Shown here in pieces: positions 25,212 to 33,762 of a DNA stretch of 64,000 nucleotides. The position numbers and the translations under genes were made by a program. Position 1 is the stretch's first letter; each line of letters begins with the position of its first letter. This DNA comes from Spirochaetales bacterium Spiro_02 (GTDB taxonomy: Bacteria; Spirochaetota; Spirochaetia; Sphaerochaetales; Sphaerochaetaceae). The notes beneath the pieces were generated by a model that saw only the letters and a program-made list of their open reading frames with translations, was not told where the DNA came from and searched no databases. The stretch is taken from NCBI GenBank assembly GCA_001604275.1, contig LVBD01000004.1, forward strand, positions 27,995-91,994, written 5' to 3'.

Positions 25212-25808
25212 TCAACGGAACAATCTATGCTTCGGTTTTTCCTGATATGCTTCCTGAGCGGCGGCTTGCGCATGCCGCTCTAGCTCCTGGGCGGAAATCG
25301 AGGCAGATTCTCCGGCGGCACCATCCTCTTTTGTCGTTCCATCGAGAATTCGTTCGAACCGCGGGCGGTTGTAGCGTTGTATCATCGCGCAGGGAATGTT
25401 CATGATCAACGAATAAAGAATCAGCCATTTCGCTATTTTGATAGGCGCTACGAGGATGATGGGGATGGCGAACAGAAGCGTCAGTTCATGGGTCAGTTCG
25501 GCTCGGACCGATTCGAGGACAAATTGTTGCAGATATTCATCGTCGGTGCTCTTCAGATATTTCTTTCTGAACCGATACGGGGATGTGGCGCCGGCATCGG
25601 GAATGAGCTGCTTCCATGCCTTGATCCGGAACCACCGTTGATAGACTGCGCCATCCCGTTCCCAGTCCATGGGTTTCAGCCGGTTGCGCCAGCCGTTCAG
25701 TTGCTCATAGGATAGCCTGTCCACGATGTACGATGCAAAAATCTGGCTCGCAATGGTTACTGCTATGACAGAGACATACGAAATGGGAAACGATATTCCT
25801 CCATCCAT
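25212..25808 (-). CDS. CrtO-like acyltransferase family membrane protein
   Basis: A 198-residue protein with an N-terminal hydrophobic segment, the block PMDWERDGAVYQRWFRIK followed by WKQLIPDAG, and a second hydrophobic region (LLFAIPIILVAPIKIAKWLI). This W-E-x-DG-x2-Y-x6-I-K-x-WK pattern is that of the glycosyl-4,4'-diaponeurosporenoate acyltransferase (CrtO) family. No carotenoid gene is nearby, so the staphyloxanthin role cannot be assumed; a membrane lipid or glycolipid acyl transfer is possible. The C-terminal tail is Ala/Glu/Gln-rich. It is divergent from the WYL regulator and convergent with fsa. Confidence 0.65.
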   Translation of the reverse strand: MDGGISFPISYVSVIAVTIASQIFASYIVDRLSYEQLNGWRNRLKPMDWERDGAVYQRWFRIKAWKQLIPDAGATSPYRFRKKYLKSTDDEYLQQFVLESVRAELTHELTLLFAIPIILVAPIKIAKWLILYSLIMNIPCAMIQRYNRPRFERILDGTTKEDGAAGESASISAQELERHAQAAAQEAYQEKPKHRLFR

Positions 25809-25822
25809 CTCTCTACCCTCAT

Positions 25823-25898
25823 TGACATTTTACTCAATTTTGTCAGAAAAAGAAAGAGGCAATGTATATCGATTCGTACAATATGGGTTCTTTTGTCA
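25823..25898. promoter_or_regulatory. Shared divergent control region with TGTCA repeats
   Basis: Between the CrtO-like gene and the WYL regulator there is an inverted repeat TGACA-13-TGTCA (25823-25845), and the element TTTTGTCA followed by A/G-rich DNA occurs twice (25838-25845 and 25891-25898), about five helical turns apart. TATAAT at 25910-25915 would serve the regulator gene. This looks like an autoregulatory site; binding is inferred. Confidence 0.4.
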
Positions 25899-25922
25899 AA
25901 AAGATCGGATTATAATGACGCT

Positions 25923-26891
25923 ATGAGTCAGACAGAACGTATTTTTTTCATTGATAGACAAATTCGTAGGCATGGATATGTCCGTTCCAGCGATATCGCG
26001 GACGAGTTCCAGGTCTGCGACCGGCAGGTCAAGCGGGATATCGAATATCTCCGTGACCGGCTTGGCGCTCCGCTTGAATATGACAGGACTCGGAGAGGGT
26101 ATGTCTATATCGGACGATTCGAAGAATTCCAGAACGCAGACGAACGAATGCTCGTGTTCAATGCCGTATTCCGCGGACTTGCCCGTACCCAGGGGCTGAT
26201 GCCGATGATGAGCGACATGGTCCAGAAGCATCTCGATCTGGGGATTTCCCGGGAATATCGTTCCTTGCTGGACAAGATCGTTTTCTCCGCACCGGTGATC
26301 GATCTACCTGACTACAAGGTTTTCGGAGCATTTTGTACCGCCATGGAACGGAACCGTCGTCTGACGATGGAGTACCGCAACGCAAAGGGAGTTGTCTCGT
26401 GTCGCGAAATCGAACCGCTTCGTCTGGTCAGCTATTCCGGACGGTGGTATGTCGTCGCCTGGGATCTGTTGCACGACGGGCTGCGGAACTTCCACCTGTC
26501 GCGGGTCCTGTCGATTCGCTTGACCGATACGCCGATGGAGCGTCGTTGTTCGGATGATGCGCTGTCGCAGTATATCAACAGCGGGTTCGGCATCTTCATG
26601 GGTGGGGCTGCGACGGAAGTGACGATCAGAATCGTCGGAGAGGTAGTCCATACCGTCCGTACCCAGATATGGCATCAGGACCAGCGGATGTCTCCGATTT
26701 CGCTCAACGCCGACGGAAAGCCGGAAATGACGATCAGCCTTCCGGTGACCAACCTAGCCGAGATCCTCGGAAAAGTTCTTTCGTTCGGTTCTTCCGCCGT
26801 TCCGGTCGCTCCTTCCGAATTCGTAGAGCAGTGGCGGAGTCAAGTGGCGGCGATGTCCCGCTTGGCGGTTCCCATCTCCGCCGATTCCTGA
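25923..26891 (+). CDS. WYL-domain transcriptional regulator
   Basis: A 322-residue regulator: N-terminal helix-turn-helix (RIFFIDRQIRRHGYVRSSDI in the first 30 residues, VCDRQVKRDIEYLRDRLGAP), central WYL domain (CREIEPLRLVSYSGRWYVVAWD) and a C-terminal WCX extension. WYL domains bind nucleic acid or small ligands and act in stress, DNA-damage or defence control. The ATG at 25923 is preferred to a TTG at 25893, which would overlap the promoter. Target genes are not obvious; the divergent CrtO-like gene is the nearest candidate. Confidence 0.88.
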   Translation: MSQTERIFFIDRQIRRHGYVRSSDIADEFQVCDRQVKRDIEYLRDRLGAPLEYDRTRRGYVYIGRFEEFQNADERMLVFNAVFRGLARTQGLMPMMSDMVQKHLDLGISREYRSLLDKIVFSAPVIDLPDYKVFGAFCTAMERNRRLTMEYRNAKGVVSCREIEPLRLVSYSGRWYVVAWDLLHDGLRNFHLSRVLSIRLTDTPMERRCSDDALSQYINSGFGIFMGGAATEVTIRIVGEVVHTVRTQIWHQDQRMSPISLNADGKPEMTISLPVTNLAEILGKVLSFGSSAVPVAPSEFVEQWRSQVAAMSRLAVPISADS

Positions 26892-27155
26892 TCTCATCCT
26901 GGCTTCGTTTCCTGTTCTCATTTCTCCGTTTCGCAGTGTTTCCTCATTGTCCGATTGTCCGTTCCGATGCAGAGATCTCCGCCATGCTCCGTTCAGGAGG
27001 ATTGTCCGTCGGCGATTTCTAGAGGAAGGCGCGAAGCGTTCCACAGCATCGCACGCCGAATTTTTATTTACTATGACATCATATGTCATGGTTGGTGTGC
27101 GATAGTGAAGTCGTACAAGGCATTCAAGGATGCCTGTGACAAGGAGGATGATGGT

Positions 27156-27407
27156 ATGGCTTCGATAGTAGCTATGGACGGAACGTGTCGGAAGGGATGG
27201 AATCTCTCCGAACCGCAGGAAGGGTTCATCGGCATGGATCTGTCCGAACCGCAGGTAGAGATGCACGACGAAATCCCTGCCTGGCTGGAAAAACTGACCT
27301 GTACCCCTTGGGGAATTGCCTCTCTTGTGGCGATGTCGATTCTTTTATCCCCGATTCTTGTGGTGTTCGGTGCGTTCTATGGGGCGTTCAAACCCTTTGG
27401 GCGTTGA
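27156..27407 (+). CDS. Small single-pass membrane protein, unknown
   Basis: An 83-residue protein with AAGGAGG eight bases before the ATG at 27156, so the upstream frame is not used. The N-terminal part repeats a short motif, NLSEPQEGFIGM then DLSEPQVEM, and is acidic. Residues about 56-76 form one hydrophobic helix (WGIASLVAMSILLSPILVVF), and the end is FKPFGR. I recognise no family. It lies with the next small gene between a regulator and RNase D. The 264 bases before it hold no other supported feature. Confidence 0.55.
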   Translation: MASIVAMDGTCRKGWNLSEPQEGFIGMDLSEPQVEMHDEIPAWLEKLTCTPWGIASLVAMSILLSPILVVFGAFYGAFKPFGR

Positions 27408-27493
27408 ACGGCGAGGTATGGACACCTATCGGGGGCCATGCGACTGCATATCTGTCTGAGACAGGTCATTGTTATCCACAGGAGGAGGAACGT

Positions 27494-27760
27494 ATGGAAA
27501 TGAAAGAGAAGAAAATCGTTCGACGACCGGGACGGAAGCTCGGGGCGGAACGACGTCGAGTGGCACGGGATATCCTCAGACGATTCTATCATACCGATGA
27601 GTTCTATCTGCTTCCAACTGCAGTGAGGCTCGCCATATTGGAACTTTGTCCGGAACAGGACAATGAAAGGTCGATCAAAACAGCGTCGGATCAGAAACCC
27701 GTGGTGAAAGAACAGCATCATTGGATTTCTGATTTTTCAGCTGCATCGTCGTGGAGATGA
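27494..27760 (+). CDS. Small basic protein, unknown
   Basis: An 88-residue protein starting at an ATG with AGGAGGAGG six bases upstream, one of the best ribosome-binding sites in the window. The first 35 residues are strongly basic (KKIVRRPGRKLGAERRR), then YHTDEFYLLPTAVRLAILELC and a polar tail. A nucleic-acid-binding role would fit the charge, but nothing identifies it. It is 86 bases after the small membrane protein gene and may share its transcript. Confidence 0.5.
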   Translation: MEMKEKKIVRRPGRKLGAERRRVARDILRRFYHTDEFYLLPTAVRLAILELCPEQDNERSIKTASDQKPVVKEQHHWISDFSAASSWR

Positions 27761-27894
27761 TTGGTAGCCGCTGTTTTCGCACATGCTGGAAGCTCTGAAC
27801 CCCGTTATTTGCGATCCCACAGATAATCCATGAGACTGTATCTGTTGAAACGAATCTCTTGTCCCGCGCCCCCAGTTTCTGTTAGTCTTGGTCC

Positions 27895-28821
27895 ATGTAC
27901 GACTACACGATCATTGACAGCGACACTGCGCTGGACTCCCTGCTCGCATCATGGCGGGAACAGGGTGTCGATGAAATCGCCATGGACTTCGAAGGGGAGT
28001 TCAACCTCCATATCTACGGAGAACATCTATGCCTGATCCAGATCTATGATCGGAACAATTTCTATCTGATCGACCCGTTCAAGATCTCCGAAGAGGCCTT
28101 GAAACGGTTGCTGGAGGCTCCCGACATCATCAAGCTGATGTTCGATTGCGCCAGCGATTCGGCGTTGGTGCGCAAGGAATTCGGCATCAAGCTCGCCGCC
28201 GTCTATGACGTGCGCGTCCCCGCTCTCGCCTTGGGGTTCTCCGGGAACCTCACCGGCCTCATCGATCGATGCCTTGAGGATCGGAACGGCCGGAAGCGAC
28301 AGGACGGAACCTCTTCAAAGAATGCGAAGAAAAAGAATCAGATGACCAACTGGCTGGTCCGCCCGTTGAAGGAGGATCAGATCCTCTATGCGCTGTCCGA
28401 CGTCGAATATCTGTTCGATGTCAAGGAACATCTCGAGGCGGAGATCAAAGGAACCAAACTGGAGAAAGTAGTGGCCTCGGCGATGAAAGTCGTAGCCCTT
28501 CCCAAAGGACCGGACAAGCCCGGCTGGACCAAAGTCTGCAACTGGAAGTTCCTCTCTCGTGAACAGCAGGTGTACCTCAAGCATTTCTTCATTGCCCGCG
28601 ATACGCTGGCTCGTCAACGCAATGTCCCCGCCGTGAGAATCCTCGACAAGCGGATACTCGTCGACATGGCCCACCATGTACCGACGACGGAGGCGGAATT
28701 CAGAAGCAAAGCCGCGAATCGCGACAAACGGATCGAGGACAAGCTCGTCGATCTGCTCCTGCAAGCTCGACAGGACGCTCTTACGGAACTTTCCGGCATC
28801 GACAAGAAGACAGGCAGCTGA
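27895..28821 (+). CDS. rnd: Ribonuclease D-like 3'-5' exonuclease
   Basis: A 308-residue DEDDy exonuclease. Exo I is MDFEGEF (Asp and Glu), Exo II is LMFDCASDSALV (Asp), and Exo III is QILYALSDVEYL (Tyr and Asp), all metal ligands or catalytic residues of the RNase D family. The linker before Exo III is long and basic (RKRQDGTSSKNAKKKN). The C-terminal 90 residues resemble an HRDC-like helical domain. RNase D trims the 3' ends of tRNA and other small RNAs. No strong ribosome-binding site is visible before the ATG. Confidence 0.87.
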   Translation: MYDYTIIDSDTALDSLLASWREQGVDEIAMDFEGEFNLHIYGEHLCLIQIYDRNNFYLIDPFKISEEALKRLLEAPDIIKLMFDCASDSALVRKEFGIKLAAVYDVRVPALALGFSGNLTGLIDRCLEDRNGRKRQDGTSSKNAKKKNQMTNWLVRPLKEDQILYALSDVEYLFDVKEHLEAEIKGTKLEKVVASAMKVVALPKGPDKPGWTKVCNWKFLSREQQVYLKHFFIARDTLARQRNVPAVRILDKRILVDMAHHVPTTEAEFRSKAANRDKRIEDKLVDLLLQARQDALTELSGIDKKTGS

Positions 28822-28890
28822 ACGCCCTTCCGACGGAGCTGCTTCCAGGATCCTCCCAGTATGATCGGAGTCCGGTCTGATCTCTGATTC

Positions 28891-30240
28891 CTATCCGGCG
28901 GTTGCGCCGAGTTCCCTGCCGGCGCGTTTCATCGTCGTCAGATAAATCGGCACCAGAACGACGACCGCGCTGATCCATGCCATGGGAGATGCAAAGCAGA
29001 TACCGCGATAGCCCCAAATCGCTCCAAGTAGGAATGAACCGACGATCCTTGCCGCAAGCTGTACCACGGAACTGACGAACGGTCCTGCGACGCTTCCCAG
29101 TCCTTGCGTTGCGGATCGAAAGGTTTGCAGACCTCCGAGCATAGCATAGAACGGGACGACGATACGGAAGAAATCCTTCGCATAGCCGACGATTTCCGTC
29201 GTCGGATCGGAAATGAAGATCGTTACGATCTGGTCCTGTAGGACGAAGATGAAGCCGACGATCGCCAGATTGGCGACAACCGCCATGAGAAAGCATGCCC
29301 AGACTCCTCGTTTGACCCGGTCCAGTCGCTTTGCGCCGTAGTTCTGGGCGACATACCCGGAAATCGCCACGCCGATACCGTTGTTGACGAGAACGGCGAT
29401 CTGGTTCACCTTGTTCGCTGCGGTATAGCCGGTGGCCGCCGTCGTACCGAGCAAGTTGACGGCCGCTTGCATCGCCATCTGGCCGATACTCATGATCGAA
29501 AGCTGAAATCCCATCGGGAACCCAAGCTTGAACAACGTCCAGTATCGATGACCATCCCATTTCCAGAACGAGGCCTCGACCCGCATCTCCGGGAAGTTGC
29601 GCAATGAATATGCATAGCAAAGGATCGTCGCGAAAAGCTGCGAAAGGATCGTGGCCCATGCCGCTCCCGCCACGCCCCATCCGAAGACGAGGATGAATAC
29701 CAAATCGAGGATGATGTTGAGCAGGGAAGAAAAGACGAGGAAATACAATGGCGTCCTGCTGTCTCCCAAAGCCCTCAGCATATTTGCGATCATGTTGTAG
29801 AACATCGTAGCTCCGGTACCGAGAAAAATGACGAACAGGTAGTCATAGGCCTCTTGGAAAATATCCTGAGGAGTGTTCATCAATCGCAGTAACGAGGAAC
29901 AGAATGCGCAGGTGGCTACCGTGATGCATAGGCTGAGGATAGCGGATAGCACGAAGGATGCGGCGATGTTGCGTTTGACCGTTTCCTGTTCATGGGCTCC
30001 GAAGGCTTGGCCGATGAGGATGCTGAAGCCGCTGGTGCACCCTTGGATGAAACAGAGGAAGAAGTAGCTGATGACTCCCGAAGTCCCTACCGCGGCTAGG
30101 GCCTGTGCGCCGAGCGTTTGTCCGACAATGACGGAATCCGCCAGTGTATAGAACAACTGGAAGATATTCCCGCCGACTACCGGCAAGGAGTACGCCAGTA
30201 GGACTTTCCATGGCGTTCCGGTGGTCAGATCCTGTTTCAC
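28891..30240 (-). CDS. MATE-family efflux transporter
   Basis: A 449-residue protein with about twelve hydrophobic segments in two six-helix halves, and MATE pieces such as LPVVGGNIFQLFYTLADSVIVGQTLG, given here as the start of helix 1-2, and GATMFYNMIANMLRALGDSRTPL. It would export a drug or metabolite by Na+ or H+ antiport. Translation starts at GTG 30240, overlapping the upstream stop as GTGA, so it is coupled to the PanE-like gene. It is convergent with RNase D; the 69 bases between hold no visible terminator. Confidence 0.9.
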   Translation of the reverse strand: MKQDLTTGTPWKVLLAYSLPVVGGNIFQLFYTLADSVIVGQTLGAQALAAVGTSGVISYFFLCFIQGCTSGFSILIGQAFGAHEQETVKRNIAASFVLSAILSLCITVATCAFCSSLLRLMNTPQDIFQEAYDYLFVIFLGTGATMFYNMIANMLRALGDSRTPLYFLVFSSLLNIILDLVFILVFGWGVAGAAWATILSQLFATILCYAYSLRNFPEMRVEASFWKWDGHRYWTLFKLGFPMGFQLSIMSIGQMAMQAAVNLLGTTAATGYTAANKVNQIAVLVNNGIGVAISGYVAQNYGAKRLDRVKRGVWACFLMAVVANLAIVGFIFVLQDQIVTIFISDPTTEIVGYAKDFFRIVVPFYAMLGGLQTFRSATQGLGSVAGPFVSSVVQLAARIVGSFLLGAIWGYRGICFASPMAWISAVVVLVPIYLTTMKRAGRELGATAG

Positions 30241-31172
30241 TTGCCCTGACGGCGTCTGATCTGCACCGTTTCGCTTGCTTCCGTCAGATTGCCCAGAAAG
30301 TCATTGATCGGAGTAGGGATGCCGTGTTTCCGTCCTAATCTTGATACCGTACCGCAGAACCAGTTGTTCTCCGTCTGTCTGCCCGCTTCCATATCCTGGA
30401 GCATCGAGGTCTTTCCCTCCGCACCCAGTGGCGCCAGCGTCGCATAGATTCTGTCGATGTCTTCCTGTGTGAAATGGACCTGCTCTGCGGAAGCCACCTT
30501 GACCACCTCGTCGAACACCATCGCCACGCAGACCTTGAACGAAGGAATCGTGTTGCAGTCCCCGTATGTCGCCCTGCAGACCGCCGACAGCGTGTTGTAT
30601 CCAGTATTGAGCATGAACTTCCACCACATTTCATGATGAATATCCTGAGAAATCTTGCATGCGATCCCTGCCTGCTCGAACAGAGCTTCCAGCATCTCAA
30701 TGCGAGGAGTTCTCGTATTGTCTTTCTCGCCGAATATGATGATGCCGTCCTCGACGAATGTGATTCTGTTTCCTTCATGGACCGAGTTGAGTCGGGTGAC
30801 GAACCCCCATAGCACATGTTCCTCGCCATAGACTTCGGCTATCCGATATTCGCTTTCGATGCCGTTGAGCAGAGACAGGATCATCGTATTCGGCCCTACA
30901 TGGCGGGAGATGGAGACGATCGCTTCCTCGAGTTGCATATTTTTCGTCGCCATGATGATCAGGTCCGCGGGTTCGACTTGCTCTTGCGGCGTAACGATGG
31001 GAAACCACACGTGCGTGTCGTTGAGGTAGAATCCTGCTTTGTCGTATCGTTCCTTACGCGTTCGATCGGCGATCAGACGGACGCTTCCCGCTCCCAGCGC
31101 CTCCTGGATGCGGAATGCATATAGTGCGCCTACGGCTCCCGCGCCGATGACTGAAATGTGTTGGATGCTCAT
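30237..31172 (-). CDS. 2-dehydropantoate 2-reductase family protein (PanE/ApbA)
   Basis: A 311-residue ketopantoate reductase-type protein: N-terminal NADP-binding VIGAGAVGALYAFR, central MATKNMQLEEAI and SLLNGIESE, catalytic Lys region WWKFMLNTGYNTLSAV, and C-terminal EGKTSMLQDMEAGRQTE, all in the order expected for PanE. It would reduce 2-dehydropantoate to pantoate for CoA synthesis, though many family members act on other 2-keto acids. No other pantothenate gene is nearby, so the family name is safer than the pathway. Confidence 0.85.
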   Translation of the reverse strand: MSIQHISVIGAGAVGALYAFRIQEALGAGSVRLIADRTRKERYDKAGFYLNDTHVWFPIVTPQEQVEPADLIIMATKNMQLEEAIVSISRHVGPNTMILSLLNGIESEYRIAEVYGEEHVLWGFVTRLNSVHEGNRITFVEDGIIIFGEKDNTRTPRIEMLEALFEQAGIACKISQDIHHEMWWKFMLNTGYNTLSAVCRATYGDCNTIPSFKVCVAMVFDEVVKVASAEQVHFTQEDIDRIYATLAPLGAEGKTSMLQDMEAGRQTENNWFCGTVSRLGRKHGIPTPINDFLGNLTEASETVQIRRRQGK

Positions 31173-31188
31173 GGATATTCCCTCTTTC

Positions 31189-32331
31189 TCAATTGGATTT
31201 CGGATGATGATTGCTGCGCGGCCCGGCTGTGGCGAGATCGAGCGTCAAGGCCGCCAGACGTTTCAATTGTTCCAGATCCAGGGACTCGTCGACGCTGTGG
31301 GCGTTCCTGTATCCTGCGCTCAGCACCGCGACCGGAATGCCTGCGCGATTGAAGACATTTGCATCGCTCCCTCCTGTCGTCGGTTTCGTTACGAACGGGA
31401 TCCCCAGTTTTTCGCATGCCGTCCGCACGGCCTGGATCGGCGGTTCCGTCTCCGCTAGTGCATAGTGGAAGTAAAGTCGTTCGATCGTCGCTTCGCACGT
31501 TCCTCCGAATTCTGTCGCCGCTTCGAGACAACATTGCCGCAAATGCTCCGCTTGTGCTTCCACTTTTTCTTCGAGCAGGCTTCGTGTCTCCATGACGACT
31601 GTTGCGGTGTCACAGACGATATTGGTGCTTGTTCCTCCATGGATCGATCCGACATTGGCGGTCGTTTCTTCATCGATACGTAATAATTTCATGCGATCTA
31701 CTGCTCTACAGGCCATCGAAATGGCGCTGATGCCTCGTTCTGGCACAAAGCCAGCATGAGCAGCCCTGCCATGGAAAGTCGCAGTCACGACATATTTGCT
31801 CGGCGCTCTGACAATGACTGTCCCCACGGGGCCGCTTGCATCCAGCGTATAGCCATAGGCTACCTCCCGCAGTTTCGTGAGTGATGCGTGGCGAGCTCCC
31901 CAAAGCCCGGTTTCTTCACTGACCGTGAATAGGACCAACAGAGGCGGATGGGACATGCTGGTGGCGATGATCGTCCGCAAGGCCGACAATACCGCGGCGA
32001 TCCCTGCTTTGTCATCCGCCCCAAGGGCGGAGGTACCGTCCGTTCGGAGCCTCGTTTCCGCTACTACAGGGCGCACTTGTACCGCTGACGGGACTGTATC
32101 CATATGGCAGTTGAACATGATCATGGGTTCCGCTGTCCTACCGGCTGTTCCCGCCAGTTTTGCATAGATATTTCCGATGTCATCACGTTCGAGTGCGAAT
32201 CCAAGGGTGCGAAGGTTTTCCTCCAGAAACTCGGCGATGACGGCTTCCTTGCCTGACGGCGAATCGATCGCAAGGAGGTCAAAAAGCATCGCGACCGATG
32301 CATTCCCCGCTGTTTCATGTGTCTGATCCAT
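31189..32331 (-). CDS. M20-family metallopeptidase (PepT-like)
   Basis: A 380-residue di-zinc peptidase. Metal and catalytic residues are seen in FNCHMDTVPSA (His, Asp), LGADDKAGIA (Asp), TVSEETGLWGA (catalytic Glu-Glu) and TTGGSDANVFN. The inserted lid domain spans about residues 170-290. The pattern is closest to PepT-like tripeptidases or YqjE-type M20 proteins. It would release amino acids from short peptides in the cytoplasm; no signal peptide is present. It is 16 bases upstream of the PanE-like gene, making a three-gene minus-strand operon with MATE. Confidence 0.88.
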   Translation of the reverse strand: MDQTHETAGNASVAMLFDLLAIDSPSGKEAVIAEFLEENLRTLGFALERDDIGNIYAKLAGTAGRTAEPMIMFNCHMDTVPSAVQVRPVVAETRLRTDGTSALGADDKAGIAAVLSALRTIIATSMSHPPLLVLFTVSEETGLWGARHASLTKLREVAYGYTLDASGPVGTVIVRAPSKYVVTATFHGRAAHAGFVPERGISAISMACRAVDRMKLLRIDEETTANVGSIHGGTSTNIVCDTATVVMETRSLLEEKVEAQAEHLRQCCLEAATEFGGTCEATIERLYFHYALAETEPPIQAVRTACEKLGIPFVTKPTTGGSDANVFNRAGIPVAVLSAGYRNAHSVDESLDLEQLKRLAALTLDLATAGPRSNHHPKSN

Positions 32332-32421
32332 GGCAAGAGCATATCACAAATCAGTCATTGCTTGCCATACATGCTTCGCTGTACAATGAGATATGATGAC
32401 GTTCCGCAAGGAGGTGCGACG

Positions 32422-33438
32422 ATGGATGGAGGTACGATGGTCTACCAGGCGCATGTAGGTCGATATGAGCATATGCGCTATCGCAACTGCGGAGGGAGCG
32501 GATTAAAGCTCCCCGAACTTTCTCTGGGGCTGTGGCACAACTTCGGCGATGGCGCCGATCCTGCCGTGGCTCGGAATATCCTCTGTACGGCGTTCGATCG
32601 GGGGATCACACATTTCGATCTCGCCAATAACTATGGTCCGGCACCCGGTGCCGCCGAGATTCGGTTCGGAGGCATTCTCGCCAACGAGTTCAAGCCGTAT
32701 CGCGATGAATTGGTCATTTCCACAAAGGCGGGATATACGATGTGGCCCGGTCCGTACGGAGACTGGGGATCCCGGAAATATTTGATGGCAAGTTGCGACC
32801 AGAGCTTGAAGCGGATGGGATTGGACTATGTGGATATTTTCTATCATCATCGCCCCGATCCCAATACTCCGCTTGAAGAGACGATGCAGGCGCTTGCCGA
32901 TATCGTCCGACAGGGTAAGGCGTTGTACGTGGGAATTTCCAATTATCATCCCAAGGATGCTGTGGAGGCGGCGTTGCTGCTTCGGAATATGGGATGTCCG
33001 TGCGTGCTGGATCAGGTGCGCTATTCGTTGCTTGACCGTTGGGTCGAACACGAACGGTTGCTCGATGCGATTGCCTTCGAGGGCGTGGGATGCATTTGCT
33101 TTTCTCCGCTCGCCCAGGGGTTGTTGACCGACCGATATCTCGATGGTACGATTCCGTCTGGCTCTCGGGCTTCTCGCAATCAGTTCCTCAAGGCGGAGAA
33201 GATCACGCTGGAGATGGTTTCCAAGCTCAATGCGTTGAACGATATCGCCAAGGAACGGGGGGAAACGCTGTCAGAAATGGCGATCAACTGGCTGTTGAAG
33301 GACAAGCGGGTCTCCAGCGTCCTGATCGGAGCGAGTTCAGTGTCCCAACTGGAGACGAATCTCAAGGCGATCGAGTCAGAGAATCCCTTCACCGAGGACC
33401 AGCTCCAACGGATCGATCTCCTTGTCGGTGTAGGGTGA
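32422..33438 (+). CDS. Aldo/keto reductase, YghZ/MgrA-like
   Basis: A 338-residue reductase of the Kv-beta/YghZ type: LPELSLGLWHNFGDG, THFDLANNYGP (catalytic Asp, Tyr), ISTKAGYTMWPGPYGDWGS (catalytic Lys), VDIFYHHRPDPNTP (His) and a C-terminal LLKDKRVSSVLIGASS. YghZ enzymes reduce L-glyceraldehyde 3-phosphate and methylglyoxal with NADPH. AAGGAGG lies seven bases before the ATG at 32422; an upstream start at 32317 overlaps the divergent peptidase. The last codons and stop are part of a tandem repeat. Confidence 0.9.
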   Translation: MDGGTMVYQAHVGRYEHMRYRNCGGSGLKLPELSLGLWHNFGDGADPAVARNILCTAFDRGITHFDLANNYGPAPGAAEIRFGGILANEFKPYRDELVISTKAGYTMWPGPYGDWGSRKYLMASCDQSLKRMGLDYVDIFYHHRPDPNTPLEETMQALADIVRQGKALYVGISNYHPKDAVEAALLLRNMGCPCVLDQVRYSLLDRWVEHERLLDAIAFEGVGCICFSPLAQGLLTDRYLDGTIPSGSRASRNQFLKAEKITLEMVSKLNALNDIAKERGETLSEMAINWLLKDKRVSSVLIGASSVSQLETNLKAIESENPFTEDQLQRIDLLVGVG

Positions 33439-33506
33439 TTGTAGGGTGATTGTAGGGTGATTGTAGGGTGATTGTAGGGTGATTGTAGGGTGATTGTAGG
33501 GTGATT
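33430..33506 (+). repeat. Seven perfect 11-bp tandem repeats
   Basis: GTAGGGTGATT is repeated seven times without change from 33430 to 33506. The first copy supplies the last codons and the TGA stop of the reductase gene. Read on the other strand as ACAATCACCCT, it matches the dispersed 11-bp family consensus GCAATGACCCT at 9 of 11 positions. Confidence 0.95.
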
Positions 33507-33762
33507 GTAGTAGGTACGTCACCGGTGGAAATCGCATGATCTTAACCGGTGGCTACTCGTCCTGACGCACTGTCCGCGATATCCTGCAGCGACCCCATTG
33601 TGCCTCTGGAGGCGCCTACTGCACACTTATGCCACCGAGCACCTATACCACCATGACCCATTCGTGCCCCTGGACCCTGGACGCTCCCCCCGAGTGATGA
33701 GCCGCCCCTTGGACGATCCCTCTCGCCCAACAACAATCCTGCAATAACCCTGCACTAACCCT
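33507..33762 (-). repeat. Convergent intergenic DNA ending in three 11-bp repeat units
   Basis: The rest of this 323-base gap has no supported gene. At its far end, ACAACAATCCT, GCAATAACCCT and GCACTAACCCT (33730-33762) run in 11-base register into the stop codon of the xanthine dehydrogenase gene. The middle part is C-rich with short imperfect repeats (CCTGGACCCTGGAC). No T-tailed terminator is visible. Confidence 0.7.

Noticed and set aside
33430..33506. CRISPR array
   Set aside because: Units are 11 bases with no spacers between them and no cas genes nearby; this is a simple tandem repeat.
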